DNA of 64,000 bases. Origin: Pseudomonas sp. ADAK18 (GTDB taxonomy: Bacteria; Pseudomonadota; Gammaproteobacteria; Pseudomonadales; Pseudomonadaceae). The translations under genes were made by a program, and so were the position numbers. The notes beneath the pieces were generated by a model. It searched no databases, was not told the DNA's origin, and saw only the letters and a list, made by a program, of their open reading frames with translations. Shown in pieces: positions 36,346-44,883 of this stretch. The stretch spans positions 3,761,001 through 3,825,000 of the forward strand of contig NZ_CP052859.1 in NCBI RefSeq assembly GCF_012935695.1, read 5' to 3'. Numbering within the stretch: position 1 is the stretch's first letter; each line of letters begins with the position of its first letter.

Positions 36346-36952
36346 CTTCTACCTCTGCATCCCAGATAAGCCGGGGATCAAAACTCATGGCTGCTAACAT
36401 GGTTAGCACCACAACTAAACCAAAAAACAAAATGCCCTCACGGGGTTCGATACTACTGAGCGAACGAAACTGTACGAGGGCCGCTACCAATGCAACGACT
36501 AGGACATCAAGCATTGACCAATAACCGATCACCTCAATCAAGCGATAGAGCTTGGAGCGTTCTCGCATAGCCCATCGACTGCGCAGTCGACAAGTCACCA
36601 GTAACGTGCCAAGTACCAGAAATTTCAAACATGGCACCAGCACGCTAGCTATGAAAATCAACAGTGCGATATCCCACGATCCGCTGTCCCAAAACTCGAC
36701 CACCCCGCTCAAGATTGTGTTTTCGCTACCACTACCGAGCATGTCGGTGTACATCATTGGCAGCAAGTTGGCGGGTATGTAAAAAATTAGACCCGCGATA
36801 AAAAACGCGGCGGTACGTGCCAGACTGTCGGGTTTTCTGCGGTGCAATATTGAATGGCAGCGCGGACAACGACGAGCGACATCAGCGCAGGCTTTACCGC
36901 AGAAATGGCATAATATTAAATTCATATCGCTGGCATTAAAAAACTTTCTCAC
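36338..36952 (-). CDS. pqiA: PqiA-like membrane protein, second half
   Basis: 204 residues: a zinc-ribbon pair (CHFCGKAC and CPRC) at the N-terminus, then four transmembrane helices with the PqiA motif (FYIPANLLPMM, WSMLDVLVVALVAAL). E. coli PqiA is one 417-residue protein with two such units; here the two units are separate genes. Overlaps the upstream half by 4 bp and pqiB by 8 bp. Length equals one half, so this is a natural split, not a truncation. Confidence 0.9.
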   Translation of the reverse strand: MRKFFNASDMNLILCHFCGKACADVARRCPRCHSILHRRKPDSLARTAAFFIAGLIFYIPANLLPMMYTDMLGSGSENTILSGVVEFWDSGSWDIALLIFIASVLVPCLKFLVLGTLLVTCRLRSRWAMRERSKLYRLIEVIGYWSMLDVLVVALVAALVQFRSLSSIEPREGILFFGLVVVLTMLAAMSFDPRLIWDAEVEDA

Positions 36953-37575
36953 GGAAGTCCACCTTCAAACTCGCCCCAAAGACGGCGAATGCTCTTGCCG
37001 GAAATAGGGATGATCAATAACGTCAGCATCGCCAATGCCCAGAGCCCTAGGCCAGGATGCACATCGAGCAGTCCCCCGAGCTTGATGATTGCTACTAAAA
37101 TCCCCAGCAAACATACTTCCAGCATGCTCCACGGACGAAGGTATTCAAGCGCGCGCATACAAACGCTAAAACCAGGAGCTGCAACGCCTGCCACGGCAAA
37201 GCTCAGCACCCAACACAACAATATGATTTGAAGTAAGGGTGCTAATATGATTGTCAGGCCGGCTACGGCAGCGATCACGCTAATATGGCCTTGGGCCAAG
37301 GCATTTATCGACTGCCACAACGTCGCTTCATTACTTAAGCCCTGCACGCTGATTGACATCACTGGAAACGCATTGGCTACACAAAAGACAATCAAGGCGC
37401 AGACGGAAAGTGCCAGCATTTGTTGAATGTTCAACCGACCAACCACCTCAAGAACAGTACCGCAACGCAAGCAGTAGGTTTTTTGCCCCTGTTCTAGAAA
37501 TATGGATGGATAGACGGCATCGCAGTGCTCGCATATTGTCCAGCTCGTTTTGGTCATTGTACCATCGCTCATCAT
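36949..37575 (-). CDS. pqiA: PqiA-like membrane protein, first half
   Basis: 208 residues with the same layout as the next gene: zinc ribbon (CEHCDAVYPS and CLRCG), then four helices with FCVANAFPVMSI and LRPWSMLEVCLLGILVAII. It is the first gene of a four-gene coupled operon (pqiA-pqiA-pqiB-pqiC). The start is uncertain between ATG 37575 and ATG 37557 (MTKTSW); neither has a strong ribosome binding site. Confidence 0.9.
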   Translation of the reverse strand: MMSDGTMTKTSWTICEHCDAVYPSIFLEQGQKTYCLRCGTVLEVVGRLNIQQMLALSVCALIVFCVANAFPVMSISVQGLSNEATLWQSINALAQGHISVIAAVAGLTIILAPLLQIILLCWVLSFAVAGVAAPGFSVCMRALEYLRPWSMLEVCLLGILVAIIKLGGLLDVHPGLGLWALAMLTLLIIPISGKSIRRLWGEFEGGLP

Positions 37576-37657
37576 TGCCGAATTTTTAGATAGGGATTTG
37601 GACGTACAGAACGCTTGCTCTATCGACGGTTATACAAGCAAATCGCTGGTTGCGGAG

Positions 37658-38230
37658 CTACGCGCTCAATGACAATCGGCTATTGTTACAAACCGCACAC
37701 AAAACCTTAATTACACTCAAGCGACCAACCTTAAGAAAGTCCTTACTCTTTTTGATTTTTTTAGTATTGATAAGTTGATCGCCAAGTTTATAAGAGACTG
37801 CAGACCGGGCAATCGGGCATTCAACCTCATTCTCATAATAACAATAGGCTTTATCATAATGGCTGAGATCAATCAAATAACCACCACACCTCCGATTACT
37901 ACAATCAAATCCGTCTAAATACGCAGCACTTAAAAATGAAGCCTCACACCCACGATAGTGATTTTCAAACCGCCCTCCACGGCCTTTTAAAAAGCCCTTA
38001 TCAATACCATCGCGATCGAAAAAATAAACTTCTTCCTTATATTTTCTACCTTTGAAATCAAGACTTATGAAATTGTTATATCCAGCACTCTCAGGAATAA
38101 CAAAATCGCTGATTTCTATGTCTTCAGAACCCTGAACTAGATGCTCCTGAGGAACAAAAAAATAAGCTTCCGAAAAATAACCTGCACACATAGCGAATAT
38201 TGAAAAAAGCCTTAATCCAGCATAGCCCAC
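37658..38230 (-). CDS. Hypothetical AT-rich secreted protein
   Basis: Not recognised. From a GTG at 38230 with AGAGG eight bases upstream, 190 residues result with an N-terminal signal-like segment (GLRLFSIFAMCAGYFSEA), followed by a Cys-containing, aromatic and charged body (FENHYRGCEASFL, FDCSNRRCGGYLIDLSHYDKAYCYYE, VLCAVCNNS). The frame extends upstream to an ATG at 38344 but without a ribosome site. AT content is clearly higher than that of the pqi operon upstream, suggesting separate acquisition. Six or more cysteines hint at disulfide bonds in the periplasm. Alternatives: toxin-like or surface protein; no specific evidence. Confidence 0.5.
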   Translation of the reverse strand: MGYAGLRLFSIFAMCAGYFSEAYFFVPQEHLVQGSEDIEISDFVIPESAGYNNFISLDFKGRKYKEEVYFFDRDGIDKGFLKGRGGRFENHYRGCEASFLSAAYLDGFDCSNRRCGGYLIDLSHYDKAYCYYENEVECPIARSAVSYKLGDQLINTKKIKKSKDFLKVGRLSVIKVLCAVCNNSRLSLSA

Positions 38231-38738
38231 ATTGAAAACCTCTTTAAAATATACGTCGGACTCTATAGACAATCTGACAGTCGACGTCCCAGCGCTTACC
38301 CTCAACAAACAATAAGAATTTTTAGTCCCTCTATCAAAAAACACCCAACCACAACAAAACCATAAAACCTAAGTTAAACAACGACTATAGTTGAAGCCCT
38401 GCCCCCCTCAAAATCTCTGCCTATCACAATCCCACCGCCGCAGTATATTCCAAACACAACCCGATAAAACACACCTCGATCAGCCAGAAATAGAAACGCA
38501 GAGTTTCATAATTGGAACGACGAGGACCTGCTAATTAGTTCCCAGCCGTGAAACAATGTAAATATCAAATAGCCTTTCTTATAATCACCTGCTACTCGAT
38601 ACGGCTTAAACGCTAGTCAGCTTAACCCACTAAAACTCAACGCTACCATCGTATTACGGCACATAACGACTAAGGCTCAAGTTCACTAAGGCGCGATCGG
38701 TCTCCGACGCCTCACGTCCAATCTCAGGAGGTAACCAT
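38231..38738. other. AT-rich promoter region between divergent genes
   Basis: About 500 bp between the AT-rich orphan (minus) and the quinoprotein dehydrogenase (plus). Apart from a possible upstream extension of the orphan to 38344, no gene is supported. The strong ribosome site GGAGGTAACC lies at its right end. No clear operator was found by eye. Confidence 0.5.
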
Positions 38739-41114
38739 ATGCCTGCACTGTCAAGCAGTCCTACACGAATACAAGCGTTCGTAGCCGGACTGGTAAGCTT
38801 TACCTTCCTGACCATGGGCTTTTTTTTGGTTTGGTTTGGGCTTGAACTCATTGATCTTGGAGGTGCTTACTATTACGCGCTTTATGGCGTATTTATGATA
38901 GCGATCGCTGTATTGCTAATAAGACGCTCAGCGATGACTGTCAAAGTATCCGTTATGGGTGCCGTTGCAACAGTTGCATGGGCACTCTGGGAATCAGGGG
39001 ATAATGCCTGGTATCTTTTCCCTCGGATATTCGCACCAATCGCGGCCACATTGGCTATCGTACTGCTTCACTTGTGGCTGCCTCGCACAAACCCTAAAGC
39101 GTATAGTCCGCGCACGCACGTTGCTTTGGCTGCTGTATTGGTAGTGACACTGTTCCTCAGCTTCGGCAGCCTCTTCCTCGTCTATGGGATTGCCAAAGAT
39201 GCCAACCCCGTAGCCGATGGCCCACTCAGCGATGCAGGACAATCTTGGACCCAGTTTGCGGGCTCCAATGAACGGTTCAGTCATGTTCCGTATAGCGAAA
39301 TAAATCGCAAAAACGTTAAACATCTCAAGGTCGCGTGGATGTATCGCACTGGAGATATCGCTAAAGATGGTGCAGAAGATCAAAATACGCCGCTCGAAGT
39401 GAACGGCGCGGTTTATGTTTGTACGCCTAGCGACACTGTTGTCGCTCTAGATGCTGACAGTGGCTTGAAAAAATGGGAATTCAGGAGCGAAGCAAAATCA
39501 CCTCTTTGGCAACGATGCAGAAGCTTGGCGTACGTAGACACTTCGAAGAATACTTTTCGTCCAACCGTACTAGAGTCGCCCGACACCACCTGTGCTCACC
39601 GTATTGTGTTGTCAACCATCGATAATCGCCTGATCGAGTTGGATGCTGACAAAGGGACGACCTGTAATGCCTTCGGCGACGCTGGCAGCGTTAACCTTAA
39701 AGCTGGTATGGGAGAAGTCTCACCTGGTTATTACATGCAGACCTCAGGGCCTACCTTGGTCGAAAACGGCATGATAATTATCGCTGGCTGGGTATGGGAC
39801 AACATGTCGGTTGACGAGCCTTCTGGAGTAGTGAGGGCTTTCGACGTGATGGATGGTTCGCTTTTATGGGCATGGGATTTGGGTAACGCTCACATCGATA
39901 AACTCCCACCAGCGGGTCAAAGCTATACACGTGGCACTCCAAATGTTTGGGCGTTTCCAACCGTTGACGAAAAACTAGGTTTAGTGTTCCTTCCAACGGG
40001 CAACTCGACGCCAGACTATTGGGGCGGTAAAAGAACGGCGGCATCGGATGAGTACAGCTCTTCTGTCGTGGCGGTTGATTATCATACGAGTAAAGAAAAG
40101 TGGCATTTCCAGACAACTCATCACGACGTTTGGGACTACGATGTTCCCGCACATCCCAACTTGTACGACATACCGGGCGAAAATGGCGCAGCCGACACCC
40201 CTGCACTCATCCAGATAACCAAGCGCGGCGAAATCTTCATACTAGATCGCCGAACCGGAGTGCCGTTGTCGGAAGTTGAAGAGAAACCGGTTCCCACTAA
40301 CGATCCCGCGCAAGGAGAGCGCCTCTCCACCACTCAGCCATATTCAGTAGCGATGCCGCAGATACGTACAGGAAAACTGCGAGAAGCGGACATGTGGGGA
40401 ATGACGATGTTCGATCAGCTACTGTGCCGGATCGAGTTTCACAAATATAGATACCAGGGCGACTTCACTCCCCCATCTGTACAGGGCACACTCGTATATC
40501 CGGCAAACTTGGGAGGAATGAATTGGGGAGGTGCGTCTCTGGATAAAAAACGCCAGTACTTGATTCTTAACGATTCTCGTATAGTGATGTTATCGAAGCT
40601 GGTGCCAAGAGATCAGACTCAAGCAAATGCAGGAGACGGTCACACGGGTTATGCCCCGCAGATAGGCACACCTTTCGGTGTAAACAACAGCCTTTTTAGT
40701 TCGCCTTTGGGCGTGCCTTGTAACGCTCCGATGCTGGGAACCTTAACCGCAGTCGACCTTCGTACCCGCAAAATAGCCTGGCAGGTTCCACTTGGCACTC
40801 CGGCTGACACCGGTCCGCTAGGCCTAAAGACCCACCTACCAATGGAAACGGGAATGCCTTCACTCGGCGGCCCCTTGACGACGGGAGGCGGGATAACCTT
40901 TTACAGCGGCACGCTCGATTATTACCTCAGAGCTTTCGACACAGATACAGGGCGCCTGCTATGGAAAGGAAAGCTTCCTGTTGGTGGTCAAAGCACCCCA
41001 ACATCTTACTTATCCAAAAAGTCAGGTAAACAATTTGTAGTGCTAACCGCCAGTGGATCTCGTGGTTCATCTGATCGGGGGGATTACGTAATCGCATTCG
41101 CGCTGGATGAATAA
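38739..41114 (+). CDS. Membrane-bound PQQ-dependent dehydrogenase (glucose/quinate family)
   Basis: 791 residues (E. coli Gcd 796). Residues 1-150 hold five transmembrane helices; the rest is the eight-bladed PQQ propeller in the periplasm. Matches to the Gcd family include ADMWGMTMFDQLLCRIEFHKYRYQG, FTPPSVQGTLVYPANLGGMNWGG, GMPSLGGPLTTGG and the ending GDYVIAFALDE. It oxidises a sugar or polyol on the outer face of the inner membrane and passes electrons to ubiquinone. Quinate dehydrogenase belongs to the same family and cannot be excluded; the exact substrate is open. The GGAGGTAACCAT site precedes ATG 38739. It stands alone, with no cofactor genes here, so PQQ must come from elsewhere in the genome. 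The IS66 remnant follows directly. Confidence 0.9.
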   Translation: MPALSSSPTRIQAFVAGLVSFTFLTMGFFLVWFGLELIDLGGAYYYALYGVFMIAIAVLLIRRSAMTVKVSVMGAVATVAWALWESGDNAWYLFPRIFAPIAATLAIVLLHLWLPRTNPKAYSPRTHVALAAVLVVTLFLSFGSLFLVYGIAKDANPVADGPLSDAGQSWTQFAGSNERFSHVPYSEINRKNVKHLKVAWMYRTGDIAKDGAEDQNTPLEVNGAVYVCTPSDTVVALDADSGLKKWEFRSEAKSPLWQRCRSLAYVDTSKNTFRPTVLESPDTTCAHRIVLSTIDNRLIELDADKGTTCNAFGDAGSVNLKAGMGEVSPGYYMQTSGPTLVENGMIIIAGWVWDNMSVDEPSGVVRAFDVMDGSLLWAWDLGNAHIDKLPPAGQSYTRGTPNVWAFPTVDEKLGLVFLPTGNSTPDYWGGKRTAASDEYSSSVVAVDYHTSKEKWHFQTTHHDVWDYDVPAHPNLYDIPGENGAADTPALIQITKRGEIFILDRRTGVPLSEVEEKPVPTNDPAQGERLSTTQPYSVAMPQIRTGKLREADMWGMTMFDQLLCRIEFHKYRYQGDFTPPSVQGTLVYPANLGGMNWGGASLDKKRQYLILNDSRIVMLSKLVPRDQTQANAGDGHTGYAPQIGTPFGVNNSLFSSPLGVPCNAPMLGTLTAVDLRTRKIAWQVPLGTPADTGPLGLKTHLPMETGMPSLGGPLTTGGGITFYSGTLDYYLRAFDTDTGRLLWKGKLPVGGQSTPTSYLSKKSGKQFVVLTASGSRGSSDRGDYVIAFALDE

Positions 41115-41148
41115 CACTCGAATGAGGGGCAGGTTTTAGCTGGATCAA

Positions 41149-41460
41149 CTAGCGAAAAAGCGCGAGCTGAAACGAGCCTACTAAAGCCTGAAGCTGCTCG
41201 TTATCGAGTTCGACTTCCAATCCGTGCCGAATGCCGGGCCAGTGAAACTTGCCTTGATTCAGCCTTCGCGCCGCAAACCAGATACCCACGCCGTCATGTA
41301 CCAGAACTTTCATCCGCTTGGCGCGGCGATTGGCGAACAGATAAGCAAAATGCGGCTTTGCCGCACCGAACACGGCAATAACCCGGGTTAACGCCGTTTC
41401 GGTGCCGACGCGCATGTCCATCGGTTCGGTGGCGAGCCAGATCGCATCGATTCGAATCAC
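41149..41460 (-). pseudogene. tnpB: IS66 TnpB, C-terminally truncated
   Basis: 103 residues of the IS66 Orf2 (TnpB) protein: MIRIDAIWLATEPMDMRVGT, then KRMKVLVHDGVGIWFAARRLNQGKFHWP. Family members are about 115 residues and continue after QLQALV with a LGLPWQR-like ending; here the frame changes to GSFQLALFR and stops, so the gene end was lost with the deletion of tnpC. Overlaps tnpA by 4 bp. Confidence 0.85.
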
Positions 41461-41789
41461 TGCAACAGGTCTCGCAGAAAGGAGGCATATGCGTCAGCGC
41501 TTTCGGTCGGCCAGTTCACTTTGACGGTGCCACACGAATGCTGGATTTCAACGCAGATGCTCGATAGCGGAGCATGGGAATGCCCTCCGGCGAGCGGCAA
41601 AGGAAGCGGGATGAAAGCAGGTCGCAGGTCCATGGTTTCGTTCGTTTGTACCCGAATCCATTTATGGACGAGGTTCGCGTTAAGGCTGTGGTGCTGTGCG
41701 ACGCTTGCAATCGACGCGCCGGGCGGAGCCCACTCTTGGAGTACCTGGACCTTGAAGGATTTGGAATAAGATCGGCGTTGTGGCTGCAT
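41457..41789 (-). CDS. tnpA: IS66 TnpA (helix-turn-helix accessory protein)
   Basis: 110 residues, IS66 Orf1-type. Starts MQPQRRSYSKSFKVQVLQEW, followed by a helix-turn-helix region (ASIASVAQHHSLNANLVHKWI) and a C-terminal region with AYASFLRDLL. Appears complete. It normally acts with TnpB and TnpC; without TnpC it is likely inert. Confidence 0.88.
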   Translation of the reverse strand: MQPQRRSYSKSFKVQVLQEWAPPGASIASVAQHHSLNANLVHKWIRVQTNETMDLRPAFIPLPLPLAGGHSHAPLSSICVEIQHSCGTVKVNWPTESADAYASFLRDLLQ

Positions 41790-42085
41790 GGAAAGACCCG
41801 CTTAAAAGGCTAGAAATGGTGTGGTGCTCAGGAAGGTGAGTTGGCCGGACACTTACGATTTGCATACAGATCCGGCAGCGGGATGGTGGAATCCGACCAT
41901 TGAGCCCTACTCCATTCTTCAAGCTGCTGATTTAGAAAAGCTCACTAAGGATCGTCTCGAGCATCTCGGCTACTGGCCGACTGCGGTCTATCAGAGCAAA
42001 CAGCAACGCAATAATGCCCATTCGATTCTAAAAATTCTCAAACACACATAACTGCTATGACATCACTACCAAAGAGGTTCGCCCC

Positions 42086-42415
42086 ATGTCATTACAGTGC
42101 CCTAGCTGTAACTCACCAAAAATCGCCTCTCTCCACCAGGCTATGAAAATTGCAGCTGCACTCGGTACGGTCGGCGGCGCAGCACGCGGCGTCAGTGGAG
42201 CATTAGCCGGCAGTCAAGCGGGTGCCACCGTCGGCGCAGTTGCCGGTCCCTTCGGCGTCACTCTCGGAGCCGTTTCTGGCGCGATTCTCGGCGGGCTTGT
42301 TGGCGGCGCTGGCGGCTGTGCATTAGGCGCTCAACTGGGCGACAAGCTTGACCGTCATGTACTCGCCCACAACCTCTGCCTGATCTGTGGGCATCGCTTC
42401 AACCTCCCTGCTTAA
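42086..42415 (+). CDS. Hypothetical protein with zinc ribbon and glycine-zipper segment
   Basis: 109 residues. CPSC at residues 5-8 and CLICGH near the end form a possible split zinc ribbon. Between them lies a Gly/Ala-rich segment (about 25-85) with repeated GG and GA steps, as in glycine-zipper membrane proteins. AGAGG lies upstream at good spacing. Followed by a hairpin terminator at 42454. I do not recognise a named family. It belongs to a group of small mobile-island genes with the DUF932 gene downstream. A frame at 41821-42051 in front of it (ending NAHSILKILKHT) is probably a remnant. Confidence 0.65.
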   Translation: MSLQCPSCNSPKIASLHQAMKIAAALGTVGGAARGVSGALAGSQAGATVGAVAGPFGVTLGAVSGAILGGLVGGAGGCALGAQLGDKLDRHVLAHNLCLICGHRFNLPA

Positions 42416-42453
42416 ACCGTTTCCCACTTCCCTCTATTAATACGACCGGACAG

Positions 42454-42475
42454 GGCCACGCGATGCGTGGCCTTT
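42454..42475 (+). terminator. Hairpin terminator before the DUF932 gene
   Basis: GGCCACGC (42454-42461) pairs perfectly with GCGTGGCC (42465-42472) across a 3-nt loop and is followed by TTTAT. It lies 32 bp before the DUF932 start, so it separates the two genes. Confidence 0.7.
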
Positions 42476-42506
42476 ATGCCGGCTTGCACCCTAAGGAATC
42501 ATAATC

Positions 42507-43475
42507 ATGGCTCATCAAATCGAACAAATGGCTTACGTTGGTGCAACTCCGTGGCACGGCCTCGGCAGTCAACTGACTCAAAAACAACCTATTGAAATCT
42601 GGCAGCGTGAAGCCGGTATGGACTGGCAGATCCAGGAAAGCCCCGTCCACTTCAAAGCCGACGCTATCGGCCATATGGGCAGCATTCACTCATTCCCAGA
42701 GCAAAAGGTACTGTACCGTTCCGACACCAAGGCGCCTCTGTCCGTGGTATCCAACCGCTACCAAATTGTCCAGCCGCGTGAGGTGATGGAGTTTTACCGT
42801 GACCTGACTGAAGTGTCCGGCTATGAGCTGGAAACGGCAGGTGTGCTGAAGGGAGGGCGTAAGTTTTGGGCATTAGCGCGAACCGGGCAAAACGCCACCT
42901 TGAAGGGCAACGATCAGGTTAATGGCTACTTGTTGCTGGCGACCTCGTGTGACGGCACCCTCGCGACCACAGCCACGCCGACCACCGTTCGCGTGGTTTG
43001 CAACAACACGTTGAGCATTGCCTTGGATGGTATTCCCCATGCAATCAAGGTCCCACATAACACGCGATTCAATCCTCAGTCGGTGAAAAAGCAACTCGGT
43101 ATTGCCGTCTCGCAATGGGACGAATTCATGTACCGGATGCGCGTGCTCTCCGAACGCAAAGTTCAGTGGCCTGAGGCGATGAGCTTTTTTATGGAGGTGC
43201 TATGTGAGACCTACGCCCATGATCCCATTCCCGACGTACTACCCAACAAACGAGCGCTGGAGAAGGTTCAAAACTTGTACGAAGGCAAAGGTCGCGGATC
43301 AGACATGGAGTCCGCTCGCGGCACCGCGTGGGGCCTGCTAAACGCAGTAACTGAGTATGTCGATCACGAGCGTCGTGCCAGGAGTTCAGAGTACCGGATG
43401 GACTCAGCTTGGTTCGGGCAAGGAGCACAAATCAAGCAACGAGCACTCGACTCGGCTCTACGACTAGTTGCATAA
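42507..43475 (+). CDS. DUF932 (phage/plasmid-like) protein
   Basis: 322 residues, matching the DUF932/TIGR03299 family found on plasmids, phages and integrative elements. Typical features: MAHQIEQMAYVGATPWHGLG at the N-terminus, PLSVVSNRYQIVQPREVMEFYRDL, TTVRVVCNNTLSIAL and a C-terminal region with ARGTAWGLLNAVTEYVDHERR. Function is unknown; a role in DNA maintenance or element biology is only suspected. AAGGA lies nine bases before ATG 42507. A strong terminator follows. Confidence 0.9.
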   Translation: MAHQIEQMAYVGATPWHGLGSQLTQKQPIEIWQREAGMDWQIQESPVHFKADAIGHMGSIHSFPEQKVLYRSDTKAPLSVVSNRYQIVQPREVMEFYRDLTEVSGYELETAGVLKGGRKFWALARTGQNATLKGNDQVNGYLLLATSCDGTLATTATPTTVRVVCNNTLSIALDGIPHAIKVPHNTRFNPQSVKKQLGIAVSQWDEFMYRMRVLSERKVQWPEAMSFFMEVLCETYAHDPIPDVLPNKRALEKVQNLYEGKGRGSDMESARGTAWGLLNAVTEYVDHERRARSSEYRMDSAWFGQGAQIKQRALDSALRLVA

Positions 43476-43493
43476 AGTTGTTTTCGACCAACA

Positions 43494-43523
43494 TGCCTGA
43501 GCGATCAACGCTCAGGCATTTTT
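43494..43523 (+). terminator. Strong intrinsic terminator after DUF932
   Basis: TGCCTGAGCG (43494-43503) pairs perfectly with CGCTCAGGCA (43509-43518) across ATCAA, then five T. Textbook form. Confidence 0.92.
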
Positions 43524-43542
43524 CCGCCTGAAGGAAAATACG

Positions 43543-43734
43543 ATGAATTTCATACGCTTTGTCGGTCTGCTTTTCATGTTTTTCGGCATTCTGGCCAGCT
43601 GCCTGTTGGCAGTTGCACTAGCAGTTCTCATGGCTCGCTATTGGCCAATCCTGATTGCAGTGCTGCTGGCAGCCTTGCTATTCGAGTTGATCACGACAGA
43701 AGCCGGGGTCGAAATATCTTTGAACCCGTGCTGA
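43543..43734 (+). CDS. Small two-helix membrane protein
   Basis: 63 residues, almost wholly hydrophobic: helices at about 5-32 (VGLLFMFFGILASCLLAVALAVLM) and 35-52 (WPILIAVLLAALLFELI). AAGGA seven bases before the ATG. Function unknown; no charged motif. It may be an element-encoded membrane accessory. Confidence 0.6.
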   Translation: MNFIRFVGLLFMFFGILASCLLAVALAVLMARYWPILIAVLLAALLFELITTEAGVEISLNPC

Positions 43735-43763
43735 AGGTAGGCCAAAGGCGCATTGCTGAGTCG

Positions 43764-44072
43764 CTATTGAGATTCCAGCAGCTCGTCCAGGTATCGCATT
43801 AGCTGCACGCGCTCATCTGCATCCAGCTTACTAAACTTGATAAGCAGCTCAGCTTCGTCATCTTCGACCGCGTAAAAATACGCCGCAGGAACACTGAGCA
43901 CCTCGCTCAGCCGCTCGACCAAATCCGGGGCAGGAACCCGCTTCCCCAACTCGTATCGGTTCATACGGGTGCTTGCAGACATCTCGTCTAAGCCGGCATC
44001 AAGTCCTAGTCGTTCTTGCGACAACCCCGCCCTAATACGCGCCTGCTTTATCCGCTTTGCCAGTACTGACAT
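43764..44072 (-). CDS. XRE-family transcriptional regulator
   Basis: 102 residues. A Cro/CI-type helix-turn-helix occupies about 5-60 (KRIKQARIRAGLSQERLGLDAGL, then NRYELGKRVPAPDLVERLSEVLSVPAAYF), with a short acidic C-terminus. Start at ATG 44072. It faces away from a secreted-protein gene, with a perfect palindrome in between at 44122-44144, the probable binding site for autoregulation. Confidence 0.88.
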   Translation of the reverse strand: MSVLAKRIKQARIRAGLSQERLGLDAGLDEMSASTRMNRYELGKRVPAPDLVERLSEVLSVPAAYFYAVEDDEAELLIKFSKLDADERVQLMRYLDELLESQ

Positions 44073-44121
44073 GCACACACCCAATTTCCAAAGGGGCATC
44101 GTGCATGCGCAGCTTTTTCCA

Positions 44122-44144
44122 AATACTACCGTTTTGGTAGTATT
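44122..44144. promoter_or_regulatory. Perfect palindromic operator, probable XRE site
   Basis: AATACTACC (44122-44130) and GGTAGTATT (44136-44144) are perfect inverted arms with a 5-bp centre GTTTT. It lies 50 bp before the xre start and 50 bp before the ATG of the divergent gene at 44194, the position expected for an operator controlling both. Too few T follow to be a terminator. Confidence 0.7.
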
Positions 44145-44193
44145 CGAATATCATACGAACTCAATCCAACCACCGACAAAACCGAGCGCTCAG

Positions 44194-44850
44194 ATGAAAG
44201 TCAAAATCTCGCTGATCAATACAATGCTTTTTGCCGCTTTACAGGCAGGTGTGTCCCTGACAGCTGCCGCCGACCCGAACATACGTGTATGCGATACGAC
44301 CCCCACCCCCATGCCCATCCTTGCGATCAAGCACATCGACTGCTCCATCCCCAACTCTCCGTCTTCAGTAAATAGGGCCTACGTCGATCAAAACGGCAAC
44401 AAAACTTTGCAACGTGTTGATGGAAGGCGAATCGTCAACTGCGACAGCGCAGGGACCTGCGCGCACCGTGGTGAATTCATGGGCAATGCTCCTGAAGGGA
44501 TCTACGGGATCACAACCGGATGGTATCTGGGCACAGATACGGCGGGAGCGGTCGTGGCTTACAAGGAAGGTACCGGTCCTGGCTACGGTGGAAATCGTTA
44601 CGAACCACAAGCAACGAAAAAACCATCGTCAAGCCCGGTAGACGTAAGCAAACTTGACGTTGTATGCATGGCAACAGCGGTTTTTAACTGTTCGATCAAT
44701 GGGCAAGATATAGAAGATCAGGATTTACCTAAATATCTTCCGTTGGTGGATAAAAAGGATGTAAAGAAACAAGGTGGAAACTGCGACTCAGTACCACTTT
44801 GCTATGACAAGAACATGATGCTCTTGGGCCTGAACAAAGATTTATTTTAA
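44194..44850 (+). CDS. Hypothetical secreted protein, XRE-linked
   Basis: 218 residues. Signal peptide MKVKISLINTMLFAALQAGVSLTAAA, then a Cys-rich body (RVCDTTP, KHIDCSIP, VNCDSAGTCAH, VVCMATAVFNCSING, GGNCDSVPLCY) suggesting disulfides. Not recognised. The open frame continues upstream to 43969, but it overlaps the xre gene and the start at 44194 gives the signal peptide. It is followed 33 bp later by a small hydrophobic protein gene, so the two may be a secreted effector and a membrane partner; that is only inferred from layout. Confidence 0.6.
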   Translation: MKVKISLINTMLFAALQAGVSLTAAADPNIRVCDTTPTPMPILAIKHIDCSIPNSPSSVNRAYVDQNGNKTLQRVDGRRIVNCDSAGTCAHRGEFMGNAPEGIYGITTGWYLGTDTAGAVVAYKEGTGPGYGGNRYEPQATKKPSSSPVDVSKLDVVCMATAVFNCSINGQDIEDQDLPKYLPLVDKKDVKKQGGNCDSVPLCYDKNMMLLGLNKDLF

Positions 44851-44883
44851 ATCCCGTTAGTATCACTAGCAACTGGAACCAAT

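Larger units (their letters stand above)
41149..41856 (-). mobile_element. Truncated IS66-family element (tnpA-tnpB, no tnpC)
   Basis: Two IS66 accessory genes remain in order. The right end, at 41856, begins (reading the minus strand) GTAAGTGTCCGGCC, matching the usual GTAAG start of IS66 terminal repeats. On the left, tnpB loses similarity near its end and no DDE transposase gene (tnpC) follows, so the left two thirds are deleted. It cannot move by itself. It lies against the stop of the quinoprotein gene, marking a rearrangement boundary. Confidence 0.85.
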
